64,000 bases of DNA, taken from contig OZ026626.1 in the NCBI GenBank assembly GCA_964020975.1, forward strand, positions 13,924,249-13,988,248, written 5' to 3'. A program made the position numbers and the translations under genes. Within the stretch, counting starts at the first letter, position 1. Every line of letters begins with the position of its first letter. Shown here in pieces: positions 10,400 through 22,150 of the stretch. The stretch comes from Hermodice carunculata. Its lineage: Eukaryota > Annelida > Polychaeta > Eunicida > Amphinomidae. A model generated the notes under the pieces. It saw only the letters and a list, made by a program, of their open reading frames with translations. It had not been told where the DNA came from and did no database searches.

Positions 10400-13320
10400 T
10401 TTTCCTGTATACACGTCAATTCCCTTGATCATTTAAGGTGAACTGAATTGTTTCTCCAAATAATTTATGGGTTTTTTTGGGGGTGGGTGGGTGGTTATGC
10501 AGTTAAAATTTTCAAGATATTTATGTCCTTGTTATCCTTTTTACATTTATATTCAACTTGGCACAGCATCTTCTGAAAAAGTAAGCCAAGAGTTGTCATC
10601 ATATTCTGGTATTTTGGTTAGTTCTGTCTTTGTACATTGTAATAACTCCTTTTCTTAGATTTGTATATGATTGTAGTGTTTCATAATTGATAAGACATTA
10701 TTTGTGCCCAATGAATAGCTCTTTAGTACCCCTAGTACTGCTACAGGGGTGGCTTATTTACTCCAAGAACATATTTCCCAAAGCCAATGATTAGTTTTTC
10801 AACTGGGTACGAATTGCACAATTTCGCCATCCATGAAACATCTTGGTATTTCATGGTTGAAACATTCATGCACCCTCATCTGAGCCATACAGACCAATGG
10901 ACTTCATCACCTGGTCAAAAAGCTTAAAAGAAAACCAGGGTGTTGCATCAGTCATAGCAAGGCACGCATTTAGCTTAAACAAACCTGTCATCGATTTTTT
11001 TTTGTTCATGGTCTCCCAGGCCCTGTCTAAACTGCTTATGTTCAACAATGTCAACTCTAAATACTTGTATTCCCTAACATTTTTGAGACAGTAACTTCCA
11101 ACTAAAAATGGCGTTCACACTTGTTTGCAGCCTTGTTGAACATCAAGCTGTTGTTTTCTTAAGATTGCGATTAAGGTTCCAATTTTTGTAGTAAATGTTT
11201 ACTTTGTATGTACTGTTCTGAAGCCCCTCAGCTGACAGGTCAAACAATATCAAATCATCTGCTTATAACAATGGGGTCACTTTTTTGGTTTAAAACTGGA
11301 GCAGGATTTTGTGTGCTAATGTTATCAAGGAGTCTTTATGAACAAATATGATAGGCCTGGGCTCAAATTAACACACTTTTTAACACAGACATGGTTTTGA
11401 AGCTCTCTGGTACTTTATTGTCAATCTTAATACAAGACTCTGTTGTGTTGTATATGGGTTCTAAAACTTTGAAGCAACACCTATATTAGTTTTTAATTAA
11501 CATTTCGTCATAAAGGCTTTGCGCCATGAACTATTATATGCCTTCATAAGGTTTACAATACCTGTACAATAGGAATTATTTCCTTTCATCACATATACGC
11601 TCTTTACTATTTTCATAATGACAGATGATCAAGTATGCAGGCCCTCCATTTGAGACGTATCTTCTATGAAATTGCCTTCCTCCTGTAGAGTTTCCAATCT
11701 TTTGTTGACAATCATATGCAGTGCCTAACCTAGTGCACTTTTGAATTTTATTCCTCCTTAATTGTTGTGTCTGAGGAGCATCCACTCTTAAGCAAAATCA
11801 AGATGTATCCCATATTCCTTTCTTGTGGGGAGACCCCTCAACTCTTTTTTCATTAAATAGGTTACATAATGTTACCTTGACCCACTTGTTCGCACACATC
11901 ATGATTTCAGGATTTATCATGTCCAATCCACAAGCCTTGCTATCTTTAAGCATTTGTATGGCAAAATATACGTCATTTATATCTATGTTTTCCTCTAGTA
12001 TTTCTGGTATATTCTTTTGTTATAGCTCCAGAATTAATTCACCCAAATCTCTGTTATCAGGATCATCCCCATTATCTGCTATCTGTGACAAGGTGGAATG
12101 TTACTGTGATTTTTCTTGCTCAATAGCTATACTATCATTCCCTTTTTGATTCTCATCTCTTAATGGTTCTAAAAACTTCCAATGAAATTATGGATTTCGG
12201 TGCCCACATTTCTAGTTGTAGCCCAATTTGTTCCTCATATTCCCGTTAACTTCTCTTTAGATGTTGCTAACTTTTCTTTAGAATGGAGAAATAATTTCAA
12301 ATGTTCGGATTGAAGCTGTCTCTACAGAGTAATTTTCCAAGATCTTTTACTTCATCCTTTTACTGTTTGCAGTTATTATTGCACTACTTCTTGCTATAAC
12401 ACTTTCTGATTTTTTTCTTGGATAATGCTAAATCCGCCGCATGTATCAATATTTGTGTAAATTCCTCGACATGATCATTTACACTGTCATTTTTACCCTT
12501 ACGCCAAGATTTCTTCAAATGACCTTAAATTGTTCTGGGTACAAAGATGGTGCATTGCATATCTGAAGTAAACTGCAGATTTGCGATGCCATTTGTAACC
12601 TGCAGGGAAGGTCCTCATATTAATCAGTTTATCATCGCTTGTTATACCATTTTGACCAGCATAGAGATTTTGCAGTGGTTAAAAGGGACACCAGCATACT
12701 GATGTACCTTAAAATATTCATCGGGTAGAAGTAACTCATTCTGTACAATACCACAGTCCACAACACTACACCCATTCCACTTACAGCAAGTTGTCTTTCA
12801 AGTAATATCAGTAAGACCTCTACCATTCTCAGTTTTAAAATTTCCATTTTTGCATAGATATTATAGGATTTTACAGCAGGTCAAGCAGAACGTCTTGTCA
12901 TTGCCGCATCGCTCTCTGTGGTTCTAATTATTGGCTGGCGATATCCCCTCATTTAGAAAAAATATGTTTGCCGTACTTCATCAACTGTATAATCTACTGT
13001 AAGTTCCCCTGTTCTGCCATTAAAATCTCCCAATAATGTTAACTTTCCTTTTTCCGAATATTTGACGATCTCCCTTTATAGAACACCATACTTATTTTCA
13101 TTTACCTTCTTGGAATATGTAGAATTCTTTGATGCCATATATACAGTACCTATGTAAACACCAAAATCAAGATTTAAAGCTACATTTTGCATTTTTACCC
13201 ACACTCTATCTCGTGTTTCACTTTCATAGAAGGATACACAATTCTTGACACAGGTTTTCACCGTGACTGCGATGCCACCAATGTCCCTTCTAGCGGTAAC
13301 ACCGCCTTGCCTGTTAACTT
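10400..13320 (-). mobile_element. CR1/L2-like LINE, decayed, left-arm insertion
   Basis: On the minus strand an endonuclease fragment (GGIAV..., VYMASKNSTYS) near 13,315-13,076 is followed by a reverse-transcriptase palm region near 11,300 with an ADD(L)ILF-type catalytic motif and SAEGLQN. Conserved C-terminal sequence follows to about 10,860, and the 3' region runs to about 10,400. A second copy of the same family is at 45,770-47,895. The stretches at 10,440-10,660 and 47,575-47,785 match well, which supports the 3' assignment. The coding region is full of stops and shifts and the 5' end is missing. The element is absent from the right arm, so it inserted after the inverted duplication. Confidence 0.8.
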
Positions 13321-13342
13321 GGATGGCATAATGTCCTTCCAA
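13076..13342 (-). pseudogene. LINE endonuclease fragment
   Basis: An 88-residue open frame containing RRDIGGIAVTVKTCV and ARD/VWVKMQNVAL, then GVYIGTVYMASKNSTYSKK. This is the typical central part of a LINE apurinic-type endonuclease (GG-AV-V ... VW..I ... VY-P...). The first residues run into arm sequence, so the true element edge is near 13,315-13,320. It belongs to the LINE at 10,400-13,320. Confidence 0.75.
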
Positions 13343-14079
13343 CCCTATGTTTATCTTATTGTTAGAGTGTACGTCAGTAAAGCCATTGTGGTTTTATGAC
13401 TACAAATGTGAAAACAAAATTTAAGCTACCCAGGGGGAAAATCATAAAACAACTGGGTTACATCATAGGATCAAAATTGCGTAATCGTGTTATCAACCAG
13501 CATAAGCTACATGTAAAAACAGTTACCATAACAAAATTACAGTTATGCTAGCTAACCCATATATATAAAAAGGATAATTACGTTCTGGCCATACATGTTA
13601 CATGGGTATACAGTGTTTTCACAACCAAATCACAGCTACATGACCCATCTGTATACAGAAGGAAAATTAATGTTGTCATGACCATTCTTTGGATACAGCA
13701 CCAGTATAATTAGGCGCACACAACACAAAAGATGACATATAAAAGTCTCAGTGTCATATATTTACCTCTGTTGATCGAGCTGGCTTTTCTTGATTTTCAT
13801 AGTACTTAATCCTGTAGAAAAACAGTAAAGAGGTCAGTAATAATGACACAATTTGATTTCTGGCACTCTTTTTCATCACCTAATTTCAATGCATCACATG
13901 TCATATACATATTGCTTACATGGTCACATGAGATCAAATTTTTGTGCTACGGTCAAGAGATTAATTAATTTTAATTCTGTCAATGAATGCACAATGTCGG
14001 TCCGGTGTAACTATTACCAGTGATGAGGAAGATGCAGTGTTCGCTGTCACATGTAAATGATGTAGGTCTTCAGTCAAAA

Positions 14080-14600
14080 CACGCATACGACATACTATAT
14101 GCAGCATGGGTCATTACCAGGCCTGCGGGGGATCCTAGCAATAATATTCAGGGACTACCTCAGAAGTTTAACCTAAGTTGCATAATATTGCGATTGAAGC
14201 TAGCATTATGCTGTGGCGCAGATTGGCAAATGCAAGGTGATACGATTCTATTTCTAAGACAGTGTTTTTTTTCACTGCATGAGTCTTTTATGTTTCAAGG
14301 TTCACCTGATACTATTTTCACTTCAGTTGACAGAAACTTAAATGTACACATTTGAATCGTAGCAAGACAGGGGGGGGGATCCTAGGTATTTTCCTTTATT
14401 ACTTTAAAGTTTCAGTACATGTACAGCAGAATATATTGATTTTGTGAGCAATATTCCCATGGCTCCGTTCCTACCCTGATATGATACACCCATGCAGGGA
14501 TGTATCTCACCAGTACAAAGTTAAATGTGAAGCAGAGAGGTCTATTTTAGTTTGCACAAAATCAAACACATTTCAACGCTGCGCAATATATATTTCTTTA
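14080..14600 (+). repeat. Dispersed repeat C, copy 1
   Basis: Anchors in order are TATGCAGCATGG, CAATAATATT, CTCAGAA, TTAGCATTATG, GGCA.AT, ATACTTTGAAGTTTC-like and GTGAAGCAGA. The same order occurs at 32,320-32,730 (same strand) and at 54,540-55,040 (opposite strand, palindrome partner). No terminal inverted repeats or coding potential were recognised. Confidence 0.7.
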
Positions 14601-14639
14601 ATTTATACACGTGGCCGTATACGTTACATAAAAAAGAAG

Positions 14640-14695
14640 GCAAAGATATTAAAAAAGAAAAAGAAACAAAACAAAACAAAACAAAACAAAAAAAG
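14640..14695. repeat. A-rich (AAAAC)n simple repeat
   Basis: Runs of AAAAC and AAAAG words, including five consecutive AAAAC-type units near 14,664-14,688. Confidence 0.9.
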
Positions 14696-14799
14696 TGTCA
14701 ATTCTAGAATAAAGAAAAGATTACATCTACAGGTAAAACATATTATTACACTAGCACCTTGTAGAATCTTTTCTGGTTAAAATAGTGTTAAACTTGCCA

Positions 14800-16450
14800 T
14801 CCCTTGCTTGGCAAAACTCACAAATGAATATGGCGGTACTTTTTAGCTTCCTTCAAGGGCAAGGAGGCTGAACGTACCCATTTGATAATTATCCCTAGAG
14901 ATGAGTTTCTTATAAAAAATATTGATCTTCTAGAAAGTTGAACCCCAATAGGTTAATCATCAAAGATATGAGGCAGGAGGTCATTGTGGTTAATATAAGA
15001 TGTCTCCCACACAAACCTTACAGCATTGTGCCATGCAGTATAAAAATCCTTAACTGTTTTTAGAAAGGTCCCAAAGTTGGCATCCATGGGTTTTAAATAG
15101 ATGGTACATCATATCCGGAAATACGGTACCAAACAAGTCATAAAAATATTCACATCAGATCGAAAATTTCTTGTGGAACTTTTCTTTTTCTTTGATATTT
15201 AAGCCAATAAAGTTACCAAGATGTACTAAATGATCGACCTTGTTGATGAAAATATTATTTAAGTGTTAAGCTTTACCCGCCATGTTGTTCTCGATTTCCA
15301 TATGGTTAGTGTTATCAACATCAAACATGACATTATATTCATCAGCAAACGTTTTAGAAATATTCAACATACGGTTCATACTTGAGATTGCAGGAACAAT
15401 AAGGGCGACGTTATCAGCATAAGCTAATGCACTGGCAAAGATCTGTCCAATATAGCGCCAGATACCAGACTTTTAGGCTTCATCAAAAGTTTATCTAATT
15501 ACATAGCAAAAAAAAAATATCTGGGAGAGTACTCCTCCTTGTTTCACTCCATTATAACAACGAAAAGGTTTCGATATTGCGTTGGCTCAGACTATGGTGA
15601 CACTCTGACTTATTGATATGTTCAAAAGGAGTCCGGCTATTTGAGTACACATGTTTCTTTTTTAAAGTAAACGAAACAACTTGACATATTCGATTCTGTC
15701 GAACGACTTTAAAGCATCCAAGAAGACTAGGGGATTTATAGTTATGAAGACATTCGGTTAATACAAAGGAACATTGGTGTGTCAAACTATTAGGTTTGAA
15801 ATCACATTGTTATTCATAGGAATTAAGAATATCAAAGTTATCATTTAGTATTATCCAGTCAAGAATCTTACTAAGAATGCTACTGCGGGCAATATCCCTG
15901 TAATATCAGAGTCATTGAATGATTTATGCTTCTTTTAGGAATTGGGTGAGTAAAAAAATTCGAAAAAAATTACGGGTGAAAAACCATGTTTAAGCATTGC
16001 TATAGATAAGAGCAATAGGGAAGTATAAAGCATACTGGGTCCACGAATAACGTGATTTGAATAACGTCCAAGATCGGCTTCATGCTTGCCGCATGTCACA
16101 CGTGAAATTACAAAATTAACTTATTTCACACGAAATAAAATGCAAGGGTAGATATGTCCCATTCACTCCAGCTTCTTATGTAATGAAGATATCTTTTTCT
16201 TCCTGAAACTGTTCTATATCATTTTTTAAGATATGACACTGAACTGTGAAGTGATTCTTATTTTGCAGCAAACATGTCAGCAATTTTGGCAGGTTCTGGA
16301 GCATTTCAACCGTGCAGGGCTTATTAATAGCTTTTTGCGTAATCCTCCATACAATGTTCCAGAATTCAACTCTTGCATTGGTTGCCAATGCTTCAGCAAG
16401 GTTATTTGCTTTACAGACTATTCATTTTAACAGATGTTATTCAAATCACA
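14800..16450 (-). mobile_element. CR1/L2-like LINE shared by both arms, left copy
   Basis: On the minus strand the order is a pre-RT region (NARVEFWNIVWRITQKAIN, 16,388-16,176), then a reverse-transcriptase finger/palm region (QCSFVLTECLHNYK near 15,780), then a palm segment near 15,440-15,340 that reads ALAYADNVALIVPAIS. The catalytic pair is therefore altered from YADD to YADN. Sequence near 14,870 and below reads into the C-terminal region. The whole shares family features with LINEs whose RT has the STTQC-FVL...Y...DASKAFDRV pattern. It is decayed. The right-arm copy at 53,240-54,330 lacks the part equivalent to 14,875-15,565. Confidence 0.78.
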
Positions 16451-16822
16451 ATATATACATTTATGAAAATGGTTCAGTGTTAGATCGAACGTTGATTTTT
16501 TAATATAGTTTGATGAAAACTGCTTATTCTACAAATAAAATTTTATCAACAACAAAGAAGTTCACAGCATCGTTACTAACAAAATATCAAATTGCAAAAA
16601 CACTGCTGGTAAATGAGGTGTTATCTTGAGGTTCTCCCAGCATTTATTTGATTTCCTGCGTTAAATGGAAATCACAATATGTGTGCCTCACTACTCAATA
16701 AGTTAAAAAGAGATTAAGTGGACACAAAACTAAAATTAAAAGTCAGACATTAAACCCCTTATTTGCAACCATTTTAATTTTGAGGAAAATTCACATCTGG
16801 ATTATCTGGTCCAATTATTAAC
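15565..16822. repeat. Left palindrome arm, block 3
   Basis: Matches 52,965-54,118 in inverted order, with anchors at CACACCAATGTTC-type words (15,775 against 53,888) and GAGGAAAATTCACAT.TGG (16,780 against 52,990). It carries the 5' part of the shared LINE and the start of the GIPMG-RT element. Confidence 0.85.
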
Positions 16823-17927
16823 ATCCAAAGATTATTAGAAAGTTTGGCCACAATAATTTACAGTTTTTAGACTTGACTGTTTTGCTACTTAACTTTATCT
16901 TTTGGCATCTTTCTGTTTGAATATTCACTATCAGACATTTTAGGCGTACATGTTTTCAGTTAGGTAAGCCCCCAGGGGCTACAGGTAGCAAGAAGCGGCC
17001 TACAACAGTTGCATGTTTGCCTAATTGTACTTAAAATCCTGTTAAGAAAAATTGTTTTGATAGCATGTTTTTGGCATAAAAGCTAATGACTTCCATTCTT
17101 TTCTGATATGCCTAAATGCACATTTACTCAGTATTAAAAAATTACTCAAAATTGACAGTATTTTCTCAAGTGTCACAAACTTGACACATTAAGTTGACAC
17201 ATTGACTCAGGGTTGGCAGTTAAATAGAGCTTAATTGTTTGAGGAGTAGGTGTCATCATGGGGTTTGTTTTACATCTCCGATGCAGGATGTACATGGTTA
17301 CAGTCCTTGTTAGGATTTCCCTTGGTTTTTACAGGTGGTCTAGCTGCAACTGTTTATTTTACAATCACTGGGACTGAATATAATGCCCCAGCTTGTTTCC
17401 ACTTCAGTTAAACATTGGCGGATGGTTTAACTAGGATAAGCTGTCCAGCTAGAAAGGGTACATATTGGTTCAAGGGTAAGTCAAATTGTTCTTATCTGAA
17501 CCTATACTATGAAAATATGGTAATTATGGTTTGTTTGACAGGTGTTCTTCTTTGATCTGAAGCTCTGCATTTATAAGCATAACTTCACATATTTAGCTAA
17601 TTCATCACGCCACGTTCATATTTATACATTATTATGTGGGTTGTCTTTGCTGAATATTTAGCTTAGACAAGGAGCCACTTCTCAGAGAGACATGCACGGG
17701 TAAAAGGCTCCGAAGAATGTTGAGTAGTTACCCGCTGAAGACCCTTTAATTTATTTGGGCTAATAGAGGCTATGTCAAAATTTTACAGAGGAACGTGTGC
17801 AATATGGAAAATAGAACTTCTATGTATATAAGTTAGACAGAGACAGGTTAGCTTATGGAGAGTAAAGAGTTCGGACTACGGAATAGGGTAATGACTACTA
17901 GGAATTGGTTTTGGACAAAAACACAAA
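16823..17927. mobile_element. ~1.1-kb left-arm-only segment, type unknown
   Basis: At 16,822 the left sequence (GGTCCAATTATT) leaves the right-arm match, and it resumes at about 17,928 (AATAGAGCCACA). The right arm is continuous at 52,955-52,965. The segment is therefore an insertion in the left arm or, less simply, a deletion in the right. It has no recognised coding motif and no clear inverted ends. Internally it carries TTGACACATT words near 17,180-17,205. Confidence 0.55.
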
Positions 17928-19600
17928 TACAAATAGAGCCACATTTGTTGGACCAAGATTTTTATGTGAACACAAGAAAATTATCACAACGGATTTTGAT
18001 TTAAAGCACTTTTTCCAGCTTTTACCTTTGGACTGAATGGCAGAATGTTCGTGCCATGGTTCCAAAGGAATGCCATTATTTTCTATAAATATGTCATAAT
18101 ATTGGACAAAGTATCATGAATTACAAAAAATCTCTGGCTTCAGTTACTCTTGAGGATACAACAGTGAATCGAAATTGTAACTGTTTGTCCAACAGCAAAT
18201 ATTCTTATTTTGTTGATACACACCTCAAACTTGTCTTTACAGGTAATTCGGTAATAATACAGACTACATTTTAAAAGGACTTGATTGAAAAAGGTACAAA
18301 ATTTTGGTTGAACCGAACATTGACACCATTTTTCAGGATACACGGAATGCTTTTGAATCCTACTGTATGGAATGGGCAAAGAAAGAAAAAACAGAAGTTC
18401 AGATATTTAAAGGATGGTTATCAAACTTGAAAAGAGTCTTTAGAAGTAGAATTTATCTTTAGAAATCCCACATTAAGAATTTCAGAATGGTAAGTTTAAG
18501 GCAGCCTAAAGTTTCAAAAGCGGTCAAACAACTACAAGACCGATTTTTATTTACTAACATTGATAAGGCAGGTAACAATTTTGGGATCATCTGCAAAAAA
18601 AATCGTTTGGATGTTTGGAAAGATGAACTTGGCATAAACAATATTTAAGATACAAGAGGAAATAGCGTATATTAAAATTATACAAACAATCCATCGTTAA
18701 TTTGATAGATACACACAAAGATATCTGAAGAAAAATTTTATTACAAGAATTTCTGAAGAGGGCTCCTCTATTCCACATTAGTTCTGGATACCCAAATTAC
18801 ATAAATGTCCCCTTTAAATTTAGATTGATAGTCGGTGCTTCAAAATGTACAAAAAAACAACACAATTATAAAAAAATTAACAAGTTCTTTGACTGCAGTT
18901 AACAATCATTTCCGTGAATACGGAAATGCAATTTTTCTGGAATCTGTGAAATAAACTGATTTTGAAGTATTAGCAATTTTTCACAATTTTTTTCTCATAA
19001 TCAAAGATTTAAAGCAAAAAAAATTCAAATGTTTTGATTTTTTTGGACTGTTCGCAAATCTATCCATAGAAAAATTTCTCTTTCAGAATTAATCAGCAAA
19101 ATGTTTGAACGTAATGGTAAACCACACAGAAATATTAATTCATACTCAAAGAAAGCATGTTGATCGAATAATAAATATTCAAAAAGTAACACTAAATCTT
19201 ACACGGTTGAAACTTTCATAGGTGCTATGAAATTTCTTTTGCATATTACTATTGTTCAATTTGGACCATTGGTTTTTCAACAGATAAAAGGCATTCCAAT
19301 GGGTAACAACAGCTCTCCGTTACTTGTTATTTTATATTTTATCTGGCTAGAAGTTAAGTATATGGATAAACAGATGAAAAAGGACATTAGGATGGCTGCA
19401 AAATTATCAAACAATGCAAGGTATATTGATGACATTGCCTGTGTATATGTGCCAAATGTCAGTGAAATTGCTGACGAAATTTAGCCAAAAGATTACCCTT
19501 TGAAAGGTAGTACTCTTCAACTTTCTATTCACATCCATGTATAAATGATTAATATCGAAAACTGTCAAATAAAATACTTCACAATTCAAACTAACTCCTT
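17928..19600. repeat. Left palindrome arm, block 4
   Basis: Matches 50,755-52,965 in inverted order, with anchors ACTCTTGAGGATACAACAG (18,147), AAGGCATTCCAATGGG-type words (19,289) and CCAAAAGATTACCCTTTG (19,486). About 520 bp present in the right arm (about 52,335-52,855) are not found in the left. Confidence 0.85.
19227..19484 (+). pseudogene. Reverse-transcriptase palm fragment with IPMG and YIDD motifs
   Basis: An 85-residue frame. Residues near 19-30 read QIKGIPMGNNSSP, and residues near 66-70 read YIDDI, the catalytic aspartate pair of reverse transcriptases. WLEVKYMDKQMKKDIRMAAKLS lies between them. The matching right-arm fragment (50,933-51,142) has IKGISMGINCPPLL and the same YIDDIACV. 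Both arms retain the catalytic motif although the surroundings have decayed. Confidence 0.75.
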
Positions 19601-19999
19601 GTTTCTTCTTTTGTAATCAGTATTTATTTAAAGATTTGTAAGTAAATGTAAATTGTTTTGCCTATGTTAATTTTGTCAGATGGACAACTTAACAGGCCTT
19701 ACCACCCCCACCCCCAACTAAATTAGGTTGGTCTTTATCTAACATCGACCTTTTGATGTCTTCCCTAGTTTACCTTGTAACAGGGTCAGTACTCTCCAAC
19801 CAGTTTAAAATTCCATTAATTTTTCAAACTTTTTCATGACTGGTCCTCACCCAAATGATGATCAGCTATGATATCAACTTTTTTATAAAATTAGTTTTAT
19901 TGTTAAAAAAAAGAAAACATTTCTATGATGTGCATCGTTCAATGAGCCATCGTAGTCCAATAAAATCATGGGCATATATTCAAGGACCCTGTTTATTTA

Positions 20000-20175
20000 G
20001 TGTCACAGTCACATGTGGTGGTACCTGCTGTATGTGACCATCCCAGCCTGAAATGGTCACATTTGGCGGGTAGTCTTGAATGACAGGTAAAGTTAGATAG
20101 AACACAGGCTGCTGTGCCATCAGAAATGTGGTCACAAAAACCAGGTGGTCTCTCATGGCAGTGGTCACATACAGC
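20000..20175 (+). repeat. Dispersed GTCACA/GGTCTCT-type repeat, copy 1
   Basis: Contains GAAATGGTCACATTTGGC and CCAGGTGGTCTCTCATGGCAG. The copy at 44,340-44,530 has GAAAATGGTCACATAAGGCA and GTGGTCTCTCGATAGAGG. The family probably consists of internal ~65-bp subunits and ends in a CAGGTTTCACTGTA word. It resembles small non-autonomous interspersed repeats of marine invertebrates. Boundaries are uncertain. Confidence 0.5.
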
Positions 20176-20179
20176 AGTT

Positions 20180-21470
20180 ATAAGTGTGTAACCTTACACT
20201 GAGAAAATATATTCCAATGATGTACATAGGTCAGCCAGAGTGAGTCTGCTTCAATGAGCCAACTCAACGAGTAATGGAGATAAATCAAACAACCTCACGG
20301 ACATAGTCTCACATTTCAACCACAGGTGTCACCACATGTCTTTTCCATTATTTAGCCTTCTATCAACCTAATATATCTGACATAACATCACCCATTAGTA
20401 CACTTGATTGAAGCTTGAATTCAGTTTTATATTCAAAATTTTAGAATGCATATATTCTTATGTAAAACATAAGTGGTATTTTATATTGGGTTGCATCAAA
20501 TGCTATAGGAACTCTGACATATGAACAATAAAATCTCCCTTTTTCTTTGACAAATGTTTCCGAGCACTTGCATACAAATTGAATATATTGTCGTACATGC
20601 TATAACGTTTTCTGCAGGCAGCTTGACCTTCAAAATATTTATCTTTTTTCAAATTGCCCAGTACAACAGTCCGTACTTCCAAACATGAGTGAAAATTTTA
20701 CCCATAACATCCAGCGACGAGATACCTCTATAATACCTTGTATGCGTAATTTAACCAGATCAAGAAATCCCCATGGGAACCCCTGTTACAAAAGCAAGGC
20801 ACACACGGGATTCTGGATAACTTGCAGTCCGCTTTGCATGCTCTGATAGAGTGATGTTAGAACATCAAAAATGGATGCAGAATTTAAAAAAAAAAACAAG
20901 ACCTTCCGTGGCTCAAACCCTATTTGGAACGAAGGTGTGTTACAGTGGATGGCAGAAATTATGCTGCTTTGGTTGAAATTGCTCCCAAAGCGCATCACCT
21001 AAGACGTGAAGAACCCGCATGCCTTGTTTTCGTATCACAGGCTCCTGGGGGATTTCCCGACCTAGTAAACGTCCGCATACGGCATATTCTTTGTATGCCC
21101 TAGATGGCACTACTAGTAGCACATGCATTCGAGACTTTTGCTTCAGTAACATTCCCACCAAGTTTCAAGAAGAGCCATCAAAAATTAAACACAGTAGAAT
21201 GTCCTTAATTTTCCACATTTTGACCTAAATATTATGTAATAACGTAGGTAATGACCTCAATGTCAACATCCATCTGCATTTTTATATATATGACATGTCC
21301 TGAAAGTTATATAGGGTGACATCAAAACTTTAAAAGGTTACTGCGCTCACAAGCCAGAAGTTTCTGAATTTCTCACATATAAAACATCACCAGAAATCTA
21401 CTGTACAATACACCGACCTAATGTGTCAGTCTCAACATGATGGAATGCATTCTGATTTGGAGAAGGGAAT
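20180..21470. other. Stretch with nothing recognised
   Basis: No element was identified. The part from 20,780 to 21,230 is less AT-rich and open in several frames on both strands (for example 73 codons at 20,940-21,161, minus), but nothing in those frames is recognisable. Confidence 0.4.
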
Positions 21471-22150
21471 GGCCAAGGTGGGGGGCCATAAGCACCATCT
21501 GCTGATATATCGCGCAGTCCCATCATGATATATGGGCGGCACAATGGCCATTTCTGCATATAAGGACCATCTGCTGATATATCTCCCAGTCTTATCATGT
21601 TATACGGCCGGCACAATTTCCATTTAGTGCCTAATCTAGAGGCTCCACCAACAACGGCGAGATCCGTTCTGTTACCAAGCATAACACAAATGAAATGCCT
21701 CAAAACATCCTCAAGGTACCAAAGGCACAAATCCTAATGCAAATGCCGGACAGACATGAGTGATCCTATATGCTATGGGACCTTGGGTCAGCACAGCTAA
21801 ACAAAGCTTTCACCCACATGATATACGAATCCTTGTACCACCATAATATACATACATACTGCAAAAGTAAGGTTTTATCATCAATAACACTTAACTTACA
21901 GCATATAAGCACCAGCTGCTGATTTATCACCCAGTCTCATCATGTTATATGGCCGGGACAAACACTAGTAACTGCCGTATCTAGAGGTGCCTTTCTGTTA
22001 CCAAGCATGATACAGATAATGTGCTTCAAAACATCCACGAAACCAAAGGCATTAACCCTAATGAAAAGCTGGATGGACACCAGCAATCCTTAAAGCTATG
22101 CAACCTTGGATATGCAGTGCACAATGCTTTTTTACCACATGATATACAAT
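21470..22150. repeat. Imperfect ~350-bp direct repeat with a partial third unit
   Basis: The words CATCTGCTGATATATC, CAGTC.CATCATG.TATA.GG and GGCACAA occur at about 21,496, 21,569 and 21,911. The two longer units continue together through TCTAGAGG, CTGTTACCAAGCAT, CAAAACATCC, AAAGGCA and CTATG..ACCTTGG. Spacing between the long units is about 345 bp. Confidence 0.65.

Larger units (their letters stand above)
13320..14875. repeat. Left palindrome arm, block 2
   Basis: Matches 54,120-56,065 in inverted order. Clear anchors are ATGGCATAATGTC.TTCC at 13,322, GAGCTGGCTTTTCTTG at 13,778 (right arm 55,449-55,464), and the words around 14,280-14,340 that recur near 54,785-54,845. The block contains the 600-bp dispersed repeat and the 3' part of the arm LINE. 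Confidence 0.85.
16780..19610 (+). mobile_element. GIPMG-type reverse-transcriptase retroelement, left copy (interrupted)
   Basis: On the plus strand, words characteristic of an RT lineage common in marine invertebrates appear in order: NFGIICKKNRLDVWKDELG near 18,580, FRLIVGASKC near 18,815, and then the finger/palm segment of the open frame at 19,227-19,484 with IKGIPMGNN and YIDDIA. The right-arm copy is at 50,755-52,990 on the minus strand. Database proteins with IPMGTN...LADL...YIDD are usually labelled generic reverse transcriptase and sometimes Penelope-like. I cannot settle the family, and no LTRs were seen. The copy is decayed. Confidence 0.65.

Noticed and set aside
21470-22150. Possible CRISPR-like or regularly spaced short repeats.
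   Set aside because: Units are about 350 bp and imperfect, with no short repeat-spacer pattern. The sequence is clearly eukaryotic.
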